Origin: Rhyzopertha dominica
Lineage: Eukaryota > Arthropoda > Insecta > Coleoptera > Bostrichidae
NCBI GenBank assembly: GCA_025024175.1
Contig: QCXZ01000137.1
Coordinates: 8,246,001 to 8,310,000, forward strand
Direction of reading: 5' to 3'
Length of the DNA stretch: 64,000 nt
The notes under the pieces: model-generated
What the model saw: the letters and a program-made list of their open reading frames with translations, nothing else
What the model was told of the DNA's origin: nothing
Database searches by the model: none
Part shown: positions 25,200 to 37,289 of the stretch, piece by piece
How the letters are laid out: the number at the start of each line of letters is the position of its first letter
Numbering within the stretch: position 1 is the stretch's first letter
Program-made: the position numbers and the translations under genes

Positions 25200-25800
25200 A
25201 TTACAGAAGATACTCAAAATGTTCCCCGTTTACTTCCCGGCAGTAATGCAGCCTTGATTAAAGTTTTATAGCTTATTTGGAGGTAAGTTCTTAATTTCTG
25301 CTCTGATTCGTCCTTTTAAATCTTCTGCATTATGTGGCCGATCAGCATAAATACGAATTTTCAGATACCCTCACAGGAAAAATCAAGCGTCGTTAGATCA
25401 GGGGAACGTGCTGGACATTCTATCGCTCCGCGCCTACCAATCCATCTATCTGGAAATATCGCATTCAAATATCCACGAAGGTTGACTGCAAAATGGAGCG
25501 TTTCTGGTATAATAATGTTCGCGCAAGAGCTGTATATACTTGACCGCATTCAAATTTCCATCGATGAAAAAAGGCCCAATAATGTGATCAGTGATAATAC
25601 CACACCAGACATTCACTTTCTGAGGGTGTTACGTGTGAGCGTGATCCATCTAATGTGGATTTGTGTCCAATCAATATCTGTGCAATTATGTCTATTCACA
25701 TTACCATTGAGGCAACACGTCGCTTCATCAGAAAACATAATCCAATTTAAAATGTTTCTATCTTCAGCTATCATATTCCGAAGTTTCCAAGTTCGTTATC
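25200..25800 (-). pseudogene. DD41D transposase pseudogene, family II copy A
   Basis: The minus strand reads AEDRNILNWIMFSDEATCCL, then NGNVNRHNCT (25640-25780), with the first catalytic Asp in FSDEAT. It continues with a degraded middle, then LHFAVNLRGYLNAIFPDRWI, then GRRGAIECPARSPDLTTLDF (25370-25510). The C-terminal ALLPGSKRGTF lies near 25210-25250. The second catalytic Asp (DGAPPH in copy B) is lost in a gap before HFAVNLRG. The N-terminal helix-turn-helix half is deleted: the terminal repeat joins directly to the catalytic part. Stops and frameshifts. Inactive. Confidence 0.85.
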
Positions 25801-25878
25801 ACACGTTTTTCAACTCAGGAGCAATAAATTGTACAAGTGTGATACATTGTTGAATCAGGAAGAAATATCATTTTCAAT

Positions 25879-26160
25879 AAAAGTAAGAATTTAGGATGGC
25901 AATGCCATCTGTCAGCATTACACTGACATGATGACAAAGCCACCTAGCTGCCTTAACGGGTACTACTTCCTAAAGGAAGTGACCTGTAGCCTGACAAATT
26001 GGCATGCAACTGCATACTTCAATTTGACAGCAGGCCCCCACGGCACTTTTTGCTAACGGGCAAGAACCAATATACATTAAAAATTAAAATGCATGTCTAT
26101 GATGTGCTGTCTACACCTCAACCAACTGCGGATAGTACTATTTCGCTGTCATTACAGCTC
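25879..26160 (-). repeat. SINE-like insertion with 12-bp target-site duplication
   Basis: The 282-bp insert splits the right inverted repeat of family II copy A. The 12-mer ATCATTTTCAAT stands on both sides (25867-25878 and 26161-26172), as expected for a target-site duplication. Read on the minus strand it begins GAGCTGTAATGACAGCG. It contains CCGCAGTTGGTTGAGG, resembling a pol III A box, and GGTTCTTGCCCG about 60 bp later, resembling a B box, though the spacing is longer than in a tRNA. A partial relative lies at 26375-26450 in the opposite orientation, and the first bases of a third lie at 63980-64000. The tRNA origin is inference. Confidence 0.6.
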
Positions 26161-26374
26161 ATCATTTTCAATGTTTTGCCTTTTGACCCTCCTTCCCATT
26201 TAAAAAAAATGCAACTTGTGCCCCTACCTCGGAAACGAGAGCTGACACGGAGTTGAAAAAATTCCAGAAAATACATTTTAATTACTCATAGGTCCTTGAA
26301 CAATTTAAAAAAAATCGGTCGATCAGAACCTGATGCAATATCCTGCTTTTTTTTTCGTTTGCAGCGACCTGGTA

Positions 26375-26450
26375 TAGATCTATCGTAGTTGGTTGCGGTG
26401 CAGACAGCATATAATAGACATGCATTTTTATTCTATATTCTGATTTTTGN
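26375..26450 (+). repeat. Partial second copy of the SINE-like repeat
   Basis: The plus strand from 26378 reads ATCTATCGTAGTTGGTTGCG, then GTGCAGACAGCATATAATAG and ACATGCATTTTTAT. Each block matches the minus-strand reading of 26046-26140 with a few substitutions. It starts directly at the TA that flanks the family II element. Similarity fades near the ambiguous base around 26450. Confidence 0.6.
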
Positions 26451-26469
26451 CACCGAGCTGCAACACTGG

Positions 26470-28010
26470 TGAAAAGACAGTCCGGGTGTTTGGGAATCAT
26501 TGTCACGTGGCGTCTTGTCTTATTAACCCGTTGTCAGCCTTCTGTGTCTAACATTGCATGGAAGTTCTTGTCAGTGAAACATTTCCAAAAATCGATGTTC
26601 CACAGAATTAACTAGAGCAGAACTCTTAATAACAATTAATTCTGAAAGAAATTGCTTGATTTTTCTTCGATTTTGTTAAAAAAAATAAATAGCTATAGCA
26701 GACATGCGGAAAAATCAAAGTATATTCTTTTAAGTTTATTATTTCACTGAATTTCTTGTGTTGTATAATATTCATGTTAAAGCAATAATATTGTTTTATT
26801 TGTTAGATTAAAAATAACATTTAATTAATCGTTATTATTTTAATTTTATTTAGTTACATTTATGTGAATACGTTTAGTAATATGTGTACTTATGTGTTTA
26901 CTTTTAGTGTATTGGTATTATAAATTAAAAACGTAACATACCTAATTAGTGACAAACGGTTAATATGAATTTTCTATAAATTTTTTGAAACTTCTATATT
27001 TTCAAGTCAATTCTTCTATGTTCAGTATTTTGATTTTTGGTAACTGTCGATGCAGTATAGTTATAGCACAAGCTATACTATATGGCTGTAAACCATCGAA
27101 TTGTACAGAAATCAGGCCCAAATGAAATATCTGTAATTGGACAGCAGTGTTCTAATGTGGCTTTTAAGTATGTTTAACATTAAATGCATATTCTTTATTA
27201 GACCATAATCATTGTCATTTTTTTCATTTAAGTTTATTCTTAATTCTATGACAAATTTCAAGTTTTGACACTATCTGGGAAAAGATGGAATAGTTAAACT
27301 AATCAATATTGTGCAAGCTGCAAAAATCAAAAACAAAATAAATATTTACTAAAAACTTTTGAATTGCATGCATATTTAAGAAGCCATGTCTCACGACGAT
27401 TTTGTAGCGGATGATTCTACATAGGTTTGTGCAGTTCAGAATTGACAATATAGGTAGGTATATTGAATTTCATGTAAACAAGTGTATCAGTAAACAATAG
27501 GTTATCAACTGTAAATTTTAGTAAACGCAGAGCATTCAGAATCTATGAATGCTGGAATCTACAGATAAAAACTTTTTTATGTTGATTCCGATAAAGTTTT
27601 TTTTGCAATTTTTTAATGATGATGCTCAACAAGTGCTAAAGCCAGCAAAAGCTCTAGTGAACACCAACACAGACCTTCAATTTGCACAATCTGTTAGTAG
27701 ACTTGTTGCACAATTTCACGAAATGAGTAGAGATCTGGTTATCCCAAATTAAACGACGACATAAAATTAAACATTTCATCAGAACCCGATAAACTTTATC
27801 AAAAGGGATAATTTCATCCGATCCGATTGATCCATGAACGAAGAATTATTCTGGTTTCCGACGAAGCTCATGTACACGAGAAATTCCACTCTGGGTTCAT
27901 AAAATACACAAGCGGAGGAATCATTATTATCCATTACGTAAAAATATTAATAATCCTAGAACTTAGTTCAGTTATGAATCCGTTCTAAATTGATTTCGCT
28001 GTTTGACGGG
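26470..28010. other. A+T-rich flank without recognised features
   Basis: Very A+T-rich between 26650 and 27350. A 67-codon frame at 27549-27752 resembles nothing I know. No element ends seen. Confidence 0.5.
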
Positions 28011-28013
28011 ACA

Positions 28014-28234
28014 GTGCAAAAAAACCAAACGTAGCTCCGTTGGCTAATTATATCTAACCGTGTTCCCAAAATTTCAACAAAATTTCCCTGTAAATAAACG
28101 AGTATAACGATAATTCGCACCCCTCTTGGAAAAAAAACCATATTACTCGTTTATTTACAGGGAAAATTTGTTGAAATTTTGGGAACACGTTAAGATGTAA
28201 TTACTCTACGCAGCTACGTTTCATTTTTTGGTTG
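28014..28234. mobile_element. Fold-back MITE with arms of about 95 bp
   Basis: The right arm (28140-28234) is the near-perfect inverse of the left arm (28014-28108). Shared blocks are GTGTTCCCAAAATTTCAACA, CCCTGTAAATAAACGAGTA and AAACGTAGCT(C/G)CGT, and the outermost bases are A-rich CCAAA. About 35 bp separate the arms. No coding capacity. The superfamily cannot be told; no clear target duplication was identified. Confidence 0.85.
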
Positions 28235-28239
28235 AAATT

Positions 28240-29470
28240 AAATGTGGACAAAAATATTACACAAAGCATCTAAATTTACTCATGCATTTGTACTTTGACT
28301 GTTTTAATGTATACTACGCCGACTCAGCGGACTGTTTTGAACTGTTGTTGGAACAGATCTATGACAACTACTATTCCGTAAATTTTAATTAAACGAATCA
28401 ACTTTACAAAGTATTTTTAATTCATATCCTCATCTAGGCAGCGTTGTCAAATACGGGGAGAAGTCATCTGAAGCTTTGTTATTTCATTAAAAAAATCTAG
28501 CTCCTAAATTAGTGACATATTTTCCGCTGAAGGGCTTCTGTTAAATTGGGCTTATTACATGGTCGTAATGCCGTCAAATCGCTACAATAACGTGTTATTA
28601 AGTATAATAGTCGTAAACTATGTTCCAAGAAAGAACGACAAGTTGGACGTTATGGCTCATTCGTCCCAAGAGTTACCGAACCGTTAAATTCTATTGTATA
28701 ACCTACACAAGATCAGCAAAACGTAATTCGCGATTAAAATACTATTTACATTTCCAAGATAATGGTTGGGACAACAGTGGTAGTGGATTTCTCCGGGGGA
28801 CACCTCGTTGCGTTTAATTTATTCCCGGTCTGGTTAGAATACAATTATATAACACCGCACACTACGACATAAACAACATGCCACTTGCAACAACTGAAAT
28901 GTTTATGCAAACTTCGCCTATTGTGCCTGTTCGATATTTATTGTACGGGGTGCGGCCCTAATACTCGTAAATAGCGACTAATGTGTAGCAGGATCTTTTT
29001 GTCTAACACACTGGAGATTAAGACGAGGTGTCGTTATCTGCAGTAATTACAGCGCTCCTCCTAACAGTTTACGGACTATCTTTTGTGAAGATAACAAGAT
29101 GTTTAAAGAGACGGTACGAATTACAGCAGCGCTTAGTTTAAATTAGATGTAAATACGGGGTAGGAACGGATGGCAGCTTGCTGCAAGTTGCAGATTTAGG
29201 ACGACCCGAATTTGGGGTCTGCGTGATAAGAACTGTCACTACACAATAGGTGCTAGTTGCATGTTTTGTGCAATTACTTGCTGTAGGTTGTACGTGGTGA
29301 ACTTACCTCGCTTTTTTCAAAGACTCGAGAATGTGTAAAGCCGCGAAAACTGCATGCAGATAAAAATGTACGTCATATGGGTATGTCTTGGAATTAGTGT
29401 TTTTTGTTATAATGTATACTACTGCGCCATCTATATATTCCATGTATAACTTATAAGGTACTCGCCGGTA
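28240..29470. other. Upstream flank with G+C-richer unique DNA
   Basis: No gene. The segment 28540-29300 is less A+T-rich and looks unique. It is one of several candidate regulatory islands upstream of headcase. Confidence 0.4.
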
Positions 29471-29476
29471 GAAATA

Positions 29477-31090
29477 GAATAATATAATAAGTTGTTATAT
29501 TCTTGGGTATCCGGCTATAGGGGCAATAATAGGCGAGGCAAATATTACAAATGTTTATATTTCGGGCCTAAATTAGTGGCCCTCCATCAGAACAACTAAG
29601 GAACAAAGAAAAACCAGTGTGATACAATACATCAAAATGATAATAAAACACAACTTACAGCAAAAAAGCCGATCATAAGATGCAAAGGTTTTTAAATACA
29701 TTAGGCAGGATGGCTACTTCAATTACATTAAAGGCAGCAAACTACTCCGTCACAAACATTAGGTAAAAAGGTATGTGGTCCATCAAAAAAAAACACAACA
29801 AGTGTCTTTGTTTCTTAGTTGTTCTTGTAAGGCGACATTTTTTCCCTTGTTTAATTCTATTCTAATAAGTAGATTTACTTTTATTTAATCCATTTTATTT
29901 TATTTTCGTTATTGATTTATACCCATATTGACTTAAAGTTCGATTATAAGATTATTTTGACTATATGTTTATTAAGTCGAGAATGAACCGACAGTTCAGA
30001 TGAGTTATGTTTTGTTTACAAGAAAGAAACCTCTGGGCGAGACCCCTTTTCGGAGCAGCGCGACATTAGTATGACTGGAGTGCTGGAATGTGTTAGTTGG
30101 TTAATTCAGAGTGGTGATTGTTCCTTTGTTTTGTGGCTAGACCAGAGTTGATGGACAATTGGAGTATTACCGGATTTAAAGTACTAAAGTAGTGAGTACT
30201 GAAATGTATTTTGATTGTTGTCTCTTTGAGAGATTCAAAGGGTAGCATTTTTGTTGTTGAAAGTCCTGACGTCAGATTTTTATGTTACTACCAAACTGGG
30301 ACAGTTTTTGAGATTGTTGTATGATTCTGGTATCTGGGTGCCCTGCCAGCAACGGGGGAACCGATGGTATTTGGTATACCGTCGGTCCAGTTAATGTCCG
30401 ATACGCAAATCGACAACTGGTGTGCCTGGGGTTAAGGATAACCCCTTGACGCATCGCAGTGTATGACCCTCGATGTTGATCTCAGAATGAGCACTTCTGA
30501 GGAGACCTTGTGATGGTCAGAAACTCACATGCATGCGCTATCGCTTGCCGATGCGGCTGCTTGGTAGAATAGTAGTAGTTGTTGAAAACTATTGTTTTTG
30601 TTTAATAACCTAGGAAATTAGGCCAAAGGTGGAAATAAGAAGAGGGGGGCCCAGGCGAGAAGACACTTTGTGACTAGCCTGGGGGCATCATTGCCCCCCG
30701 GTGAGTTATCTAAATTTGGTTGTGCAATTCAGTACAGTAAAAGAATGTTCTGTTTGTTTCCGGTGTTTACTGAGTGAACGAATACTCCATTTGGTCCATA
30801 AAAAGCCACTGATTGATTAATTTCTGGATGTCATGAACGAGGTGGAGGGAGTGTATTGGATTTCTTTGTTTTGGTATGTTATTTACTGGTATTCTTATGC
30901 AAATACGTCCCATGTTTATTTAATAAACAGCAATTAATTATTTATTAATCAACGAACATTTATTACCCCTTACATTCTGATGAACGGCCACTAATTTAGG
31001 CCCGAAATATAAACATTTGTAATATTTGCCTCGCCTATTAATGCCCCTGTAGTCGGATACCCAAGAATATAACAACTTATTATATTATTC
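29477..31090. mobile_element. 1.6-kb non-coding element with ~110-bp terminal inverted repeats
   Basis: The left end (29477-29590) reads GAATAATATAATAAGTTGTT, then ATATTCTTGGGTATCCG, GGCGAGGCAAATATTACAAA and TGTTTATATTTCGGGCC. The right end (30975-31090) is its inverse with only a few differences. The 1.4-kb interior holds no open frame above 60 codons. It includes a G+C-richer block at 30280-30560 and a second, inner inverted pair (AACAACTAAGGAACAAAG at about 29604 against CTTTGTTTCTTAGTTGTT at about 29806). Non-autonomous DNA transposon; superfamily unknown to me. The sequence ATTCCATGTATA occurs just outside both ends (29437 and 31087). Confidence 0.85.
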
Positions 31091-31094
31091 CATG

Positions 31095-34000
31095 TATATC
31101 TACATGTATTGTCAAGTGACATTTTTATGCATAAATAAAGCAGTCTGTTATTGAGCATTATAGAGTATCGACGTGTTTCATTTTCCTGAACGGAATCAAA
31201 AGTTTTATCAGAAAGCGTATGTAAAATGAAACAGAAATCGTGTGAGAGAAACGAGAAATTACAGGATCCACCATGGCCATCATTTGCGTGGACAATTGTC
31301 AGGATCTACGGCTTGCAATCTAAGCTTAGAAGAAACGTCATGGCAACCATTTCCATCTTATGTGCCATAATCCATTTTAGGTATCCAAATAAGTGTATAC
31401 AAAGAACTAACTATGTCGCAGTTTCAATGTGTTATTTATTTTAACCAGAAGATAAACAATGTAAATTAATGCAAATGCCATTTTCAAACGCTTTGCATAC
31501 ATACAAGCAGGCGGATTTCATTAGATGGTTGTTTATACTTTACAACAATACCCCTTCCGACATCCACATAACGTTTATGTGGCAATTTAAGAAAAATACC
31601 TAGACGTTAGTGCAACAGTGAAGCGGCATGAATGACGGTTATGCTTTTATACGCCAGGTTTATTTACTCTAAGACAATTACACAGCGGAGCACTAAAAAG
31701 TTATGAGCGCGCGGAGTTTTTATGCCAACTTATAAAGCGTACGTTTCCCGTTATTTTCCTTCGTGGCTTTTAGTGCCTCTATGAATATTCTAATATTAAA
31801 AGTCCTGTACTGCGCACAATATTTATCGTTTAACCATCACAAACAAATTATTTATTATTTTCTTTAAACGCCACTGGTATTATACTTATTGTTACAAATT
31901 TAAATGTATGTAAGCTCGTTTTGAGGTTGCAGTATACAAGATGAGAGGCTTATTATTATGCTTATCAAGCACTGACAAAAAATTATTGATCTGATGTTTC
32001 GAAGGAGAGGACTTCCAGAAATTTTGTAAGCATTTGGGGAACACAGAATATGAAATTTGTAATGTGTAATGAAATTGAAGGTTATCAAAGATTTAGTTGT
32101 TGGCCATCGCATACAGTTAAAACGGTAATTATTGGTTTTTATTTTGACTAAATTTGAATGCTGGTTATGACTGCTTGATAAATGAAACCATATTTTCATA
32201 TTTTTTTTTGTAATAGCCAGTTAAATATTTAATAGTGGAGATAATCTTTAACATTCTGCCCGCCTTGAATGCCTAATGCTGTCTTCGGGGGTATACAGAA
32301 ACTACTCGCCCAAAACGCCATTGAAGTTAAGGCAAATTGTCGTCTTTTTCTGCGGTGTTCTCGAAAGACCAAATGTTTTGGNTGTATCTGAACTGCTGAC
32401 AGTAGTCGGAAAATCTAGCAACCCAAAATTTAGATTAATAAAAATAGGTAAATCTGTCACTTAATGTGGCCTTTACTCCGAACGGGAGTAGTGTGTTACT
32501 CGAATCTTAAAGAAAACAGCAGTCCAGCAAGGGCTAGGGGAAGAGGCAGGGGCTGTAAAAAAATGAGACAGTCCGGCATAGAGTGTGCTAGGGGTTAGCA
32601 CCAGAGTATGCCTCTTTGTATAAGTGGCAGTGGCCACGAGACCAAATGGGTCTATGCAGCAGTGGCTGTGGAGGTTTATGGCAGTTCCTCCACCCTATAG
32701 CTATAGGAGTCCTGGACGGCGTGGTCTCGACCATCCTGCTCGTGACCTGCTGCTAGCGGCAGTGACCTGCCAGTGTAAGTGCCAGGAGTTCCTCGCAGAT
32801 GGAACAGAAACTTCTGTATACCGTTGCTCAACCAGGGGTTTTAGGTGGCTTTGTGGATCCATACATTCGACCAATGTATGGAATGCTTGGTTGAAAGACT
32901 GGGGCCTAAGGGTGGCAATTCCTGCTAATCATATGTTATAGGTTGCCGGCCTACGTGTGCTTCATCTCCTTCCAGAGGGCCAGCGCCAGGGTGCAGGGCA
33001 CCCGCCGTAAGTTAATACCACTTTTCAGCAGCACTTCTACAATTATTGATGAAACCTCCCAATATGAATTTTGTTCATTAATATATTAAGTGTTTTGAAA
33101 TCGTTTTTATTTATGTGAGTACCTAACCCGTGCATCCATTTATAAATAACAGCGTAAGTACTAGACGGTCATATTTTCAATCTCCGATTTCTGGAACATT
33201 TTCAAGCATAAAACAAAACAGTTTGTTTAATCACCCGATCCTGTTACAAAACTTGTGTTAAAACGTACTAATAATGATTCATGCTATCGGATCTAACCTA
33301 TGTTAGAGACCTTTTGAATGTGCCGATGGAAATAAACAACAGATCGGCTTCCGCTGCTAAGAGGATCAATACTTCCGCGCGTTTAAAACTTAATCATTAA
33401 AAAATAAACTTAACATCCGCCGATTGGAAGGAGCGTTAAAAATAAACTCGCATTAGTACCCTAAAATGGAAGATCCCGCGAACATCAAAGACGAACACAA
33501 ATACCGATAGTTTTTTTCCTGTAAACATTTAGGTATATCTCACTGTGCGTGCCTATTATACTTTATGTAACAGGTAAATAGATGAACTCACTCCACCTTC
33601 CCAACAACATTCGCCTCGGGATACAACATTAAAACTCGAAACGGCCGATTTTAATTGGACAGACGTGATTTTTCGAGGTCAAAATGTGAATTATTACGTC
33701 CCGTCGTTAATTTAGCGCGGAATTAGTTCTTAACGCAATTTGAATGTGTTCCGGGCAACTACGGGAACTTGTTTCGTTGTTATGTCGGTCAATATTCACC
33801 AGCGTTTTGCGAATATTTATACAGTTGGAACGCAAGGGTAACGTTAATTAGCATCAAAGGTTGCGAACCCATTCAAATTTAATTCCTGGCGTGCCGAGAA
33901 CTATGCAGAGAAACCACATTAGTCCCGATGAAATCTTGGAAACCATAAAAGCTGGTTTCGCGAACTGCCCCAGTATTAATTCGCCAATAATATGGATCAG

Positions 34001-34390
34001 CAAATTGCAGGACTTCAGTCAAAGTCAGCGACCGGATTATGGCTTCAAGGCTAGTCCCACATTTTGAGAGGGTATTACGTAATAATCCATAGAATCATCG
34101 GCATTATGGTATGGTAGGGAGCAAATAATTTCTTCAACAAGCTCCCGAGGTTTTCAAATCCACTATTAGATACAGAGTATTTAATTAATAAGTACAAGAA
34201 GTTCTCATTTTAGAATTATAGTAAAAGATTCGGACACAAGGTAGTGGGTGTTAAAAAAGAGTGTAAAATATTTGAAGATGTACTTAATAGTATGGACTAA
34301 AATAAGCAGGAAAGTGCAAATAAATTTACCTCCTTCTTATTTTACAAAAACTTGTATTTTCTTGTAATAGTTGGCTGATGTTTTAAGAAA
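31095..34390. other. Upstream flank: unique DNA and a G+C-rich block
   Basis: No identified gene. 32530-33010 is a G+C-richer block with a 105-codon plus-strand frame (32624-32941) whose residues match no family I know; it may be a transposon remnant. 33200-34060 is another CpG-richer, unique-looking island. The remainder is A+T-rich. Confidence 0.4.
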
Positions 34391-34394
34391 TATA

Positions 34395-35793
34395 CAGGAT
34401 GTTTCACGAATCATACTGACCCTGACGAAATTAAAAATGCAACCCAAAATACATTTGCAGAGGTAACATTTCTAATTGCTCATCGTCTTAAAAAATATAA
34501 AACGTAGAGAGCTGTATAAATTCGTAAATTTTGACATAAACTTCAATCATGTGCTTTAAGTAAAGTCGTTTTTGTAAAACAAATGTTATTTTTGAAAAAT
34601 GTTTATTCAATAACATTAATGTAATAAATGCTCAAAATGTCGCCCTCCGCTGTTTCCACAAGTTTGAATTCGTGCCCAAAACGATCTTTTAACATGCATT
34701 AACATTTCTGGAGTGATGGATCTACATGCATCACGTATTTTATTTTCTAAATTTTCTACACTTTCATTTGGTGCTTGGTATACTTGCTCTTTTACCGTGC
34801 CCCACAGAAAAAATCCAAATGAGTAAGGTCCGGGCTTCTGGGTGGCCAATGATTAATTAAACCTCTTCCTATCCATCGATGAGGCAAAACCAAATGAAAA
34901 TGATTTCGCACTATTCTACGATAATGCGCAGGTGCCCCATCTTCTTGGAACCATAGATCTTGTCTTACTTGTAAATTTCTTTCTTAAAAAATTTAGATAA
35001 GTATTGCCGTTTAAACTATCGCGAAAAAATAAGGCCCAACAATTTGATTAGCCAATATTCCGCACCAGACATTCGTCGAGTAGATAGTTTGAAAATGTCC
35101 TTCTCGAATCCAAACTTGGATTTTCTTGCGCATAATAATGCATGTTATGTTTGTTAAATGCATCATTATTGGAAAATCTTGCTTCATCTGAGAAGCAAAT
35201 GTTGTCATAAAATCTCACATTCAAATTTTGGTGTTCCCGAAAAAAGCCGATCTTTTAGGATAAACTGTCTCCTTTAAGGCCTGAACCAATTGTAAGTGAT
35301 ACGGATGAAATTGACTGCCTTTAATTATTCGGTGTACTGAAGACTGACTAATACCGGTTGCTCTTGAGACTACTACCTTTTGACTAATATGAGGATTTTC
35401 GTCAATCATCTCCAATACTCTAATTTCATTATCATGGCCTGTTGCTGTTCTTTCTCTTGACTTTTTTCAGTGGTGGCCAGTTAATTTAAGTCTCTTGAAA
35501 ATTGTATCGGCAGGAGCCCTTCTATTTGGAAAACGTCTGTATAAATGGACAGCAGCGGAAGCATTTTTCTTGCATTCACTATAAATCAAAATCTTAACCG
35601 TTTTTTCATCATTTGAATATATTTTGACTTTTAATAAATACCGTGACAGGAACCATAGCGCATAGCCGTCATGGATTCCCAATTTATTTTTAAAATAATA
35701 CCATTATGTAAAATAACCACATTGGCTATGAGAATGTATTTTGGGTTGCATTATTAATTTTGCAAGGGTCATTATCAGTCGTGAAACATCCTG
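34395..35793 (-). mobile_element. Tc1/mariner DD41D-family element, family I copy 2
   Basis: Terminal repeats CAGGATGTTTCACGAAT and ATTCGTGAAACATCCTG-like are flanked by TA (34393-34394, 35794-35795). They extend inward through TGACCCTGACGAAATTAAAA. The interior matches copy 1 (18611-19936) in opposite orientation throughout, making it the best reference for the family in this window. Confidence 0.93.
34616..35682 (-). pseudogene. DD41D (rosa-like) transposase pseudogene, copy 2
   Basis: From the ATG at 35682 the minus strand reads MGIHDGYALWFLSRYL, then VKILIYSECKKNASAAVHLY and RRFPNRRAPADTIFKRL (DUF4817-type N-terminal region). The helix-turn-helix SRATGISQSSVHRIIKGSQF follows at about 35300-35360. 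The middle block TNVWCGILANQIVGPYFF ends at 35011. The catalytic end reads WFQEDGAPAHYRRIVRNHF, then PHRWIGRG and RSPDLTHLDFF, and FEHLLH ends at 34616. Counting from the Asp of EDGAPAH to the Asp of LDFF gives 41 intervening residues, the DD41D signature. At least four frame breaks; inactive. Host-genome transposon, not a resident gene. Confidence 0.9.
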
Positions 35794-35799
35794 TATATT

Positions 35800-37280
35800 A
35801 AGCATTTGACTGATGTCAGTTCACAAGTTTCTGTTTGCTATGACTGTTTACTCTAACGCAGAATTAACCAACATGCATTTCAAATTTCACGTATGGTCCT
35901 GATAATGGCATTGGCACAGGCACAGGAAGTTTATCGAAATCGCCAGCTTACTTTACATAGTATATTTGCAAGAACTCTCCAAAGACTGCATGATACTGGT
36001 TCATTGAGCAAACAATATCCGGAAGAACAAGGTCTGTTTTAAAAAGAGTTCGAATATTCTTGAGGCAAAGATGTCCTGCATACTTGGAAATAGAACCCGT
36101 GAATTTTTAACATCCTATCTAACTTAATTTCTTTTTATGTGTTTTGTTACATAAACACGAAGACACTTCAGTGTCTAGATAGCGTCTATAGATCGAATGT
36201 CAGCGTATGCACTAGTGCTGTCAGGCCATGGTCATGTTGCTAGAAGCTTCTTTTATGTGTTAAGCTACATAAAAACGAAAACACTTAACAGGGGCGTTTA
36301 CCTAGAGCGAATCGGGTCATTTTAAACACCTACCGTTTTACATTTTACCGAGTTATTCGAAACTTTTTCGAAGTGAAATTTCGACATGGCAATGACAAAA
36401 GATGTAGCTACAACGTAGAGTTCGAGTTTTTTTCTGAATTTGGTACAGTAATGTAAATATTTGTTGTTATATTTTGCTTAAAAATGGGTATTTTTGGCGA
36501 GCTATTTCTCGAAAACTAAGGCACATAAACGAAAAATTCGAACTCCACGTTGCAGCTACATATTTCTTTGTACACTACCAAAAACATGAGCACGATAAAT
36601 GAGTAAAAACATTCAAAAAATCTAAAACCGCAAACCCTTTCGCACGAGTCCGTCACGAGAGCAGAATGCGAATGCCCATCCCCACCAGGTCCGTCGCGTG
36701 GTATATACTGAACAGTGAGGCTAAGATACAATCCTGTCGGGAATGATCGAGCGGTATACGATCTATTCCGATATGACTGAATTTCTAAGATTGTATGTCT
36801 AATTAGTAATTACACGGGACAAGTTTAATGTTAAAAGCTCTTTCACATTAATTTACTGTCTGCCGAAGCAATGGGGAGGCGGAAGGAACATTGTTATAAA
36901 AGTTCCTACAGAAATCATGCAGTTAGAATGAAATGTTATATAGTTCATATTTACAGAAATAAATGGGTTATTCTATATTTTGAATAACCTGGTATAATAT
37001 CATAGTAAGTTACTAATATCATGCTTACTTTTTTATGCACACCCTACAGTCAGCAATTTTCCGAATATTAGTTTAGCCCGTCTGTTGCTCGTACGATCTT
37101 TGCGCGATGTCAACCTATTGGCTACCCTCTTACGTCCCATGTCCCGCTGGCAATATGGGTTGCATAATTTACATTTCTACCCGATCGCTCCAAGTAAATG
37201 CCCCTCTTAAGTCTCTAGATAGAGTCTATAGATAGCCAGAAATCAGAATGGGAGAAAATCAAAATGAGAATCAAGAGATA
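35800..37280. other. Flank with small direct and inverted repeats
   Basis: No gene. A direct repeat of about 35 bp (TTTTATGTGTT followed by ACATAAA and ACACTT) occurs at 36134 and 36252. A CTAGATAG(C/A)GTCTATAGAT block occurs at 36175 and 37211. An inverted pair of about 32 bp (TAGCTACAACGTAGAGTTCG at about 36406 against CGAACTCCACGTTGCAGCTA at about 36538) brackets 100 bp. The pattern suggests an old composite of non-autonomous elements. Confidence 0.5.
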
Positions 37281-37289
37281 AAAGCTAAT

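Larger units (their letters stand above)
24741..26372 (-). mobile_element. Tc1/mariner DD41D element, family II copy A
   Basis: The ends read CACGGTCGCTACAAAC on the left and GTTTGCAGCGACC on the right. They are flanked by TA (24739-24740; 26373-26374) and continue into inverted repeats of about 230 bp, which contain ATTGTGCATGGGCCTATG and the GCTGACACGGAGTT block. The same termini bound copy B at 41530-43338. The right inverted repeat is interrupted by a 282-bp SINE-like insertion (25879-26160). The N-terminal transposase part is missing. Confidence 0.88.

Noticed and set aside
32530..33010. 105-codon frame in a G+C-rich block, considered as a host exon or gag-like sequence
   Set aside because: Neither splice context nor zinc-knuckle or other motifs could be seen; composition alone is not evidence.
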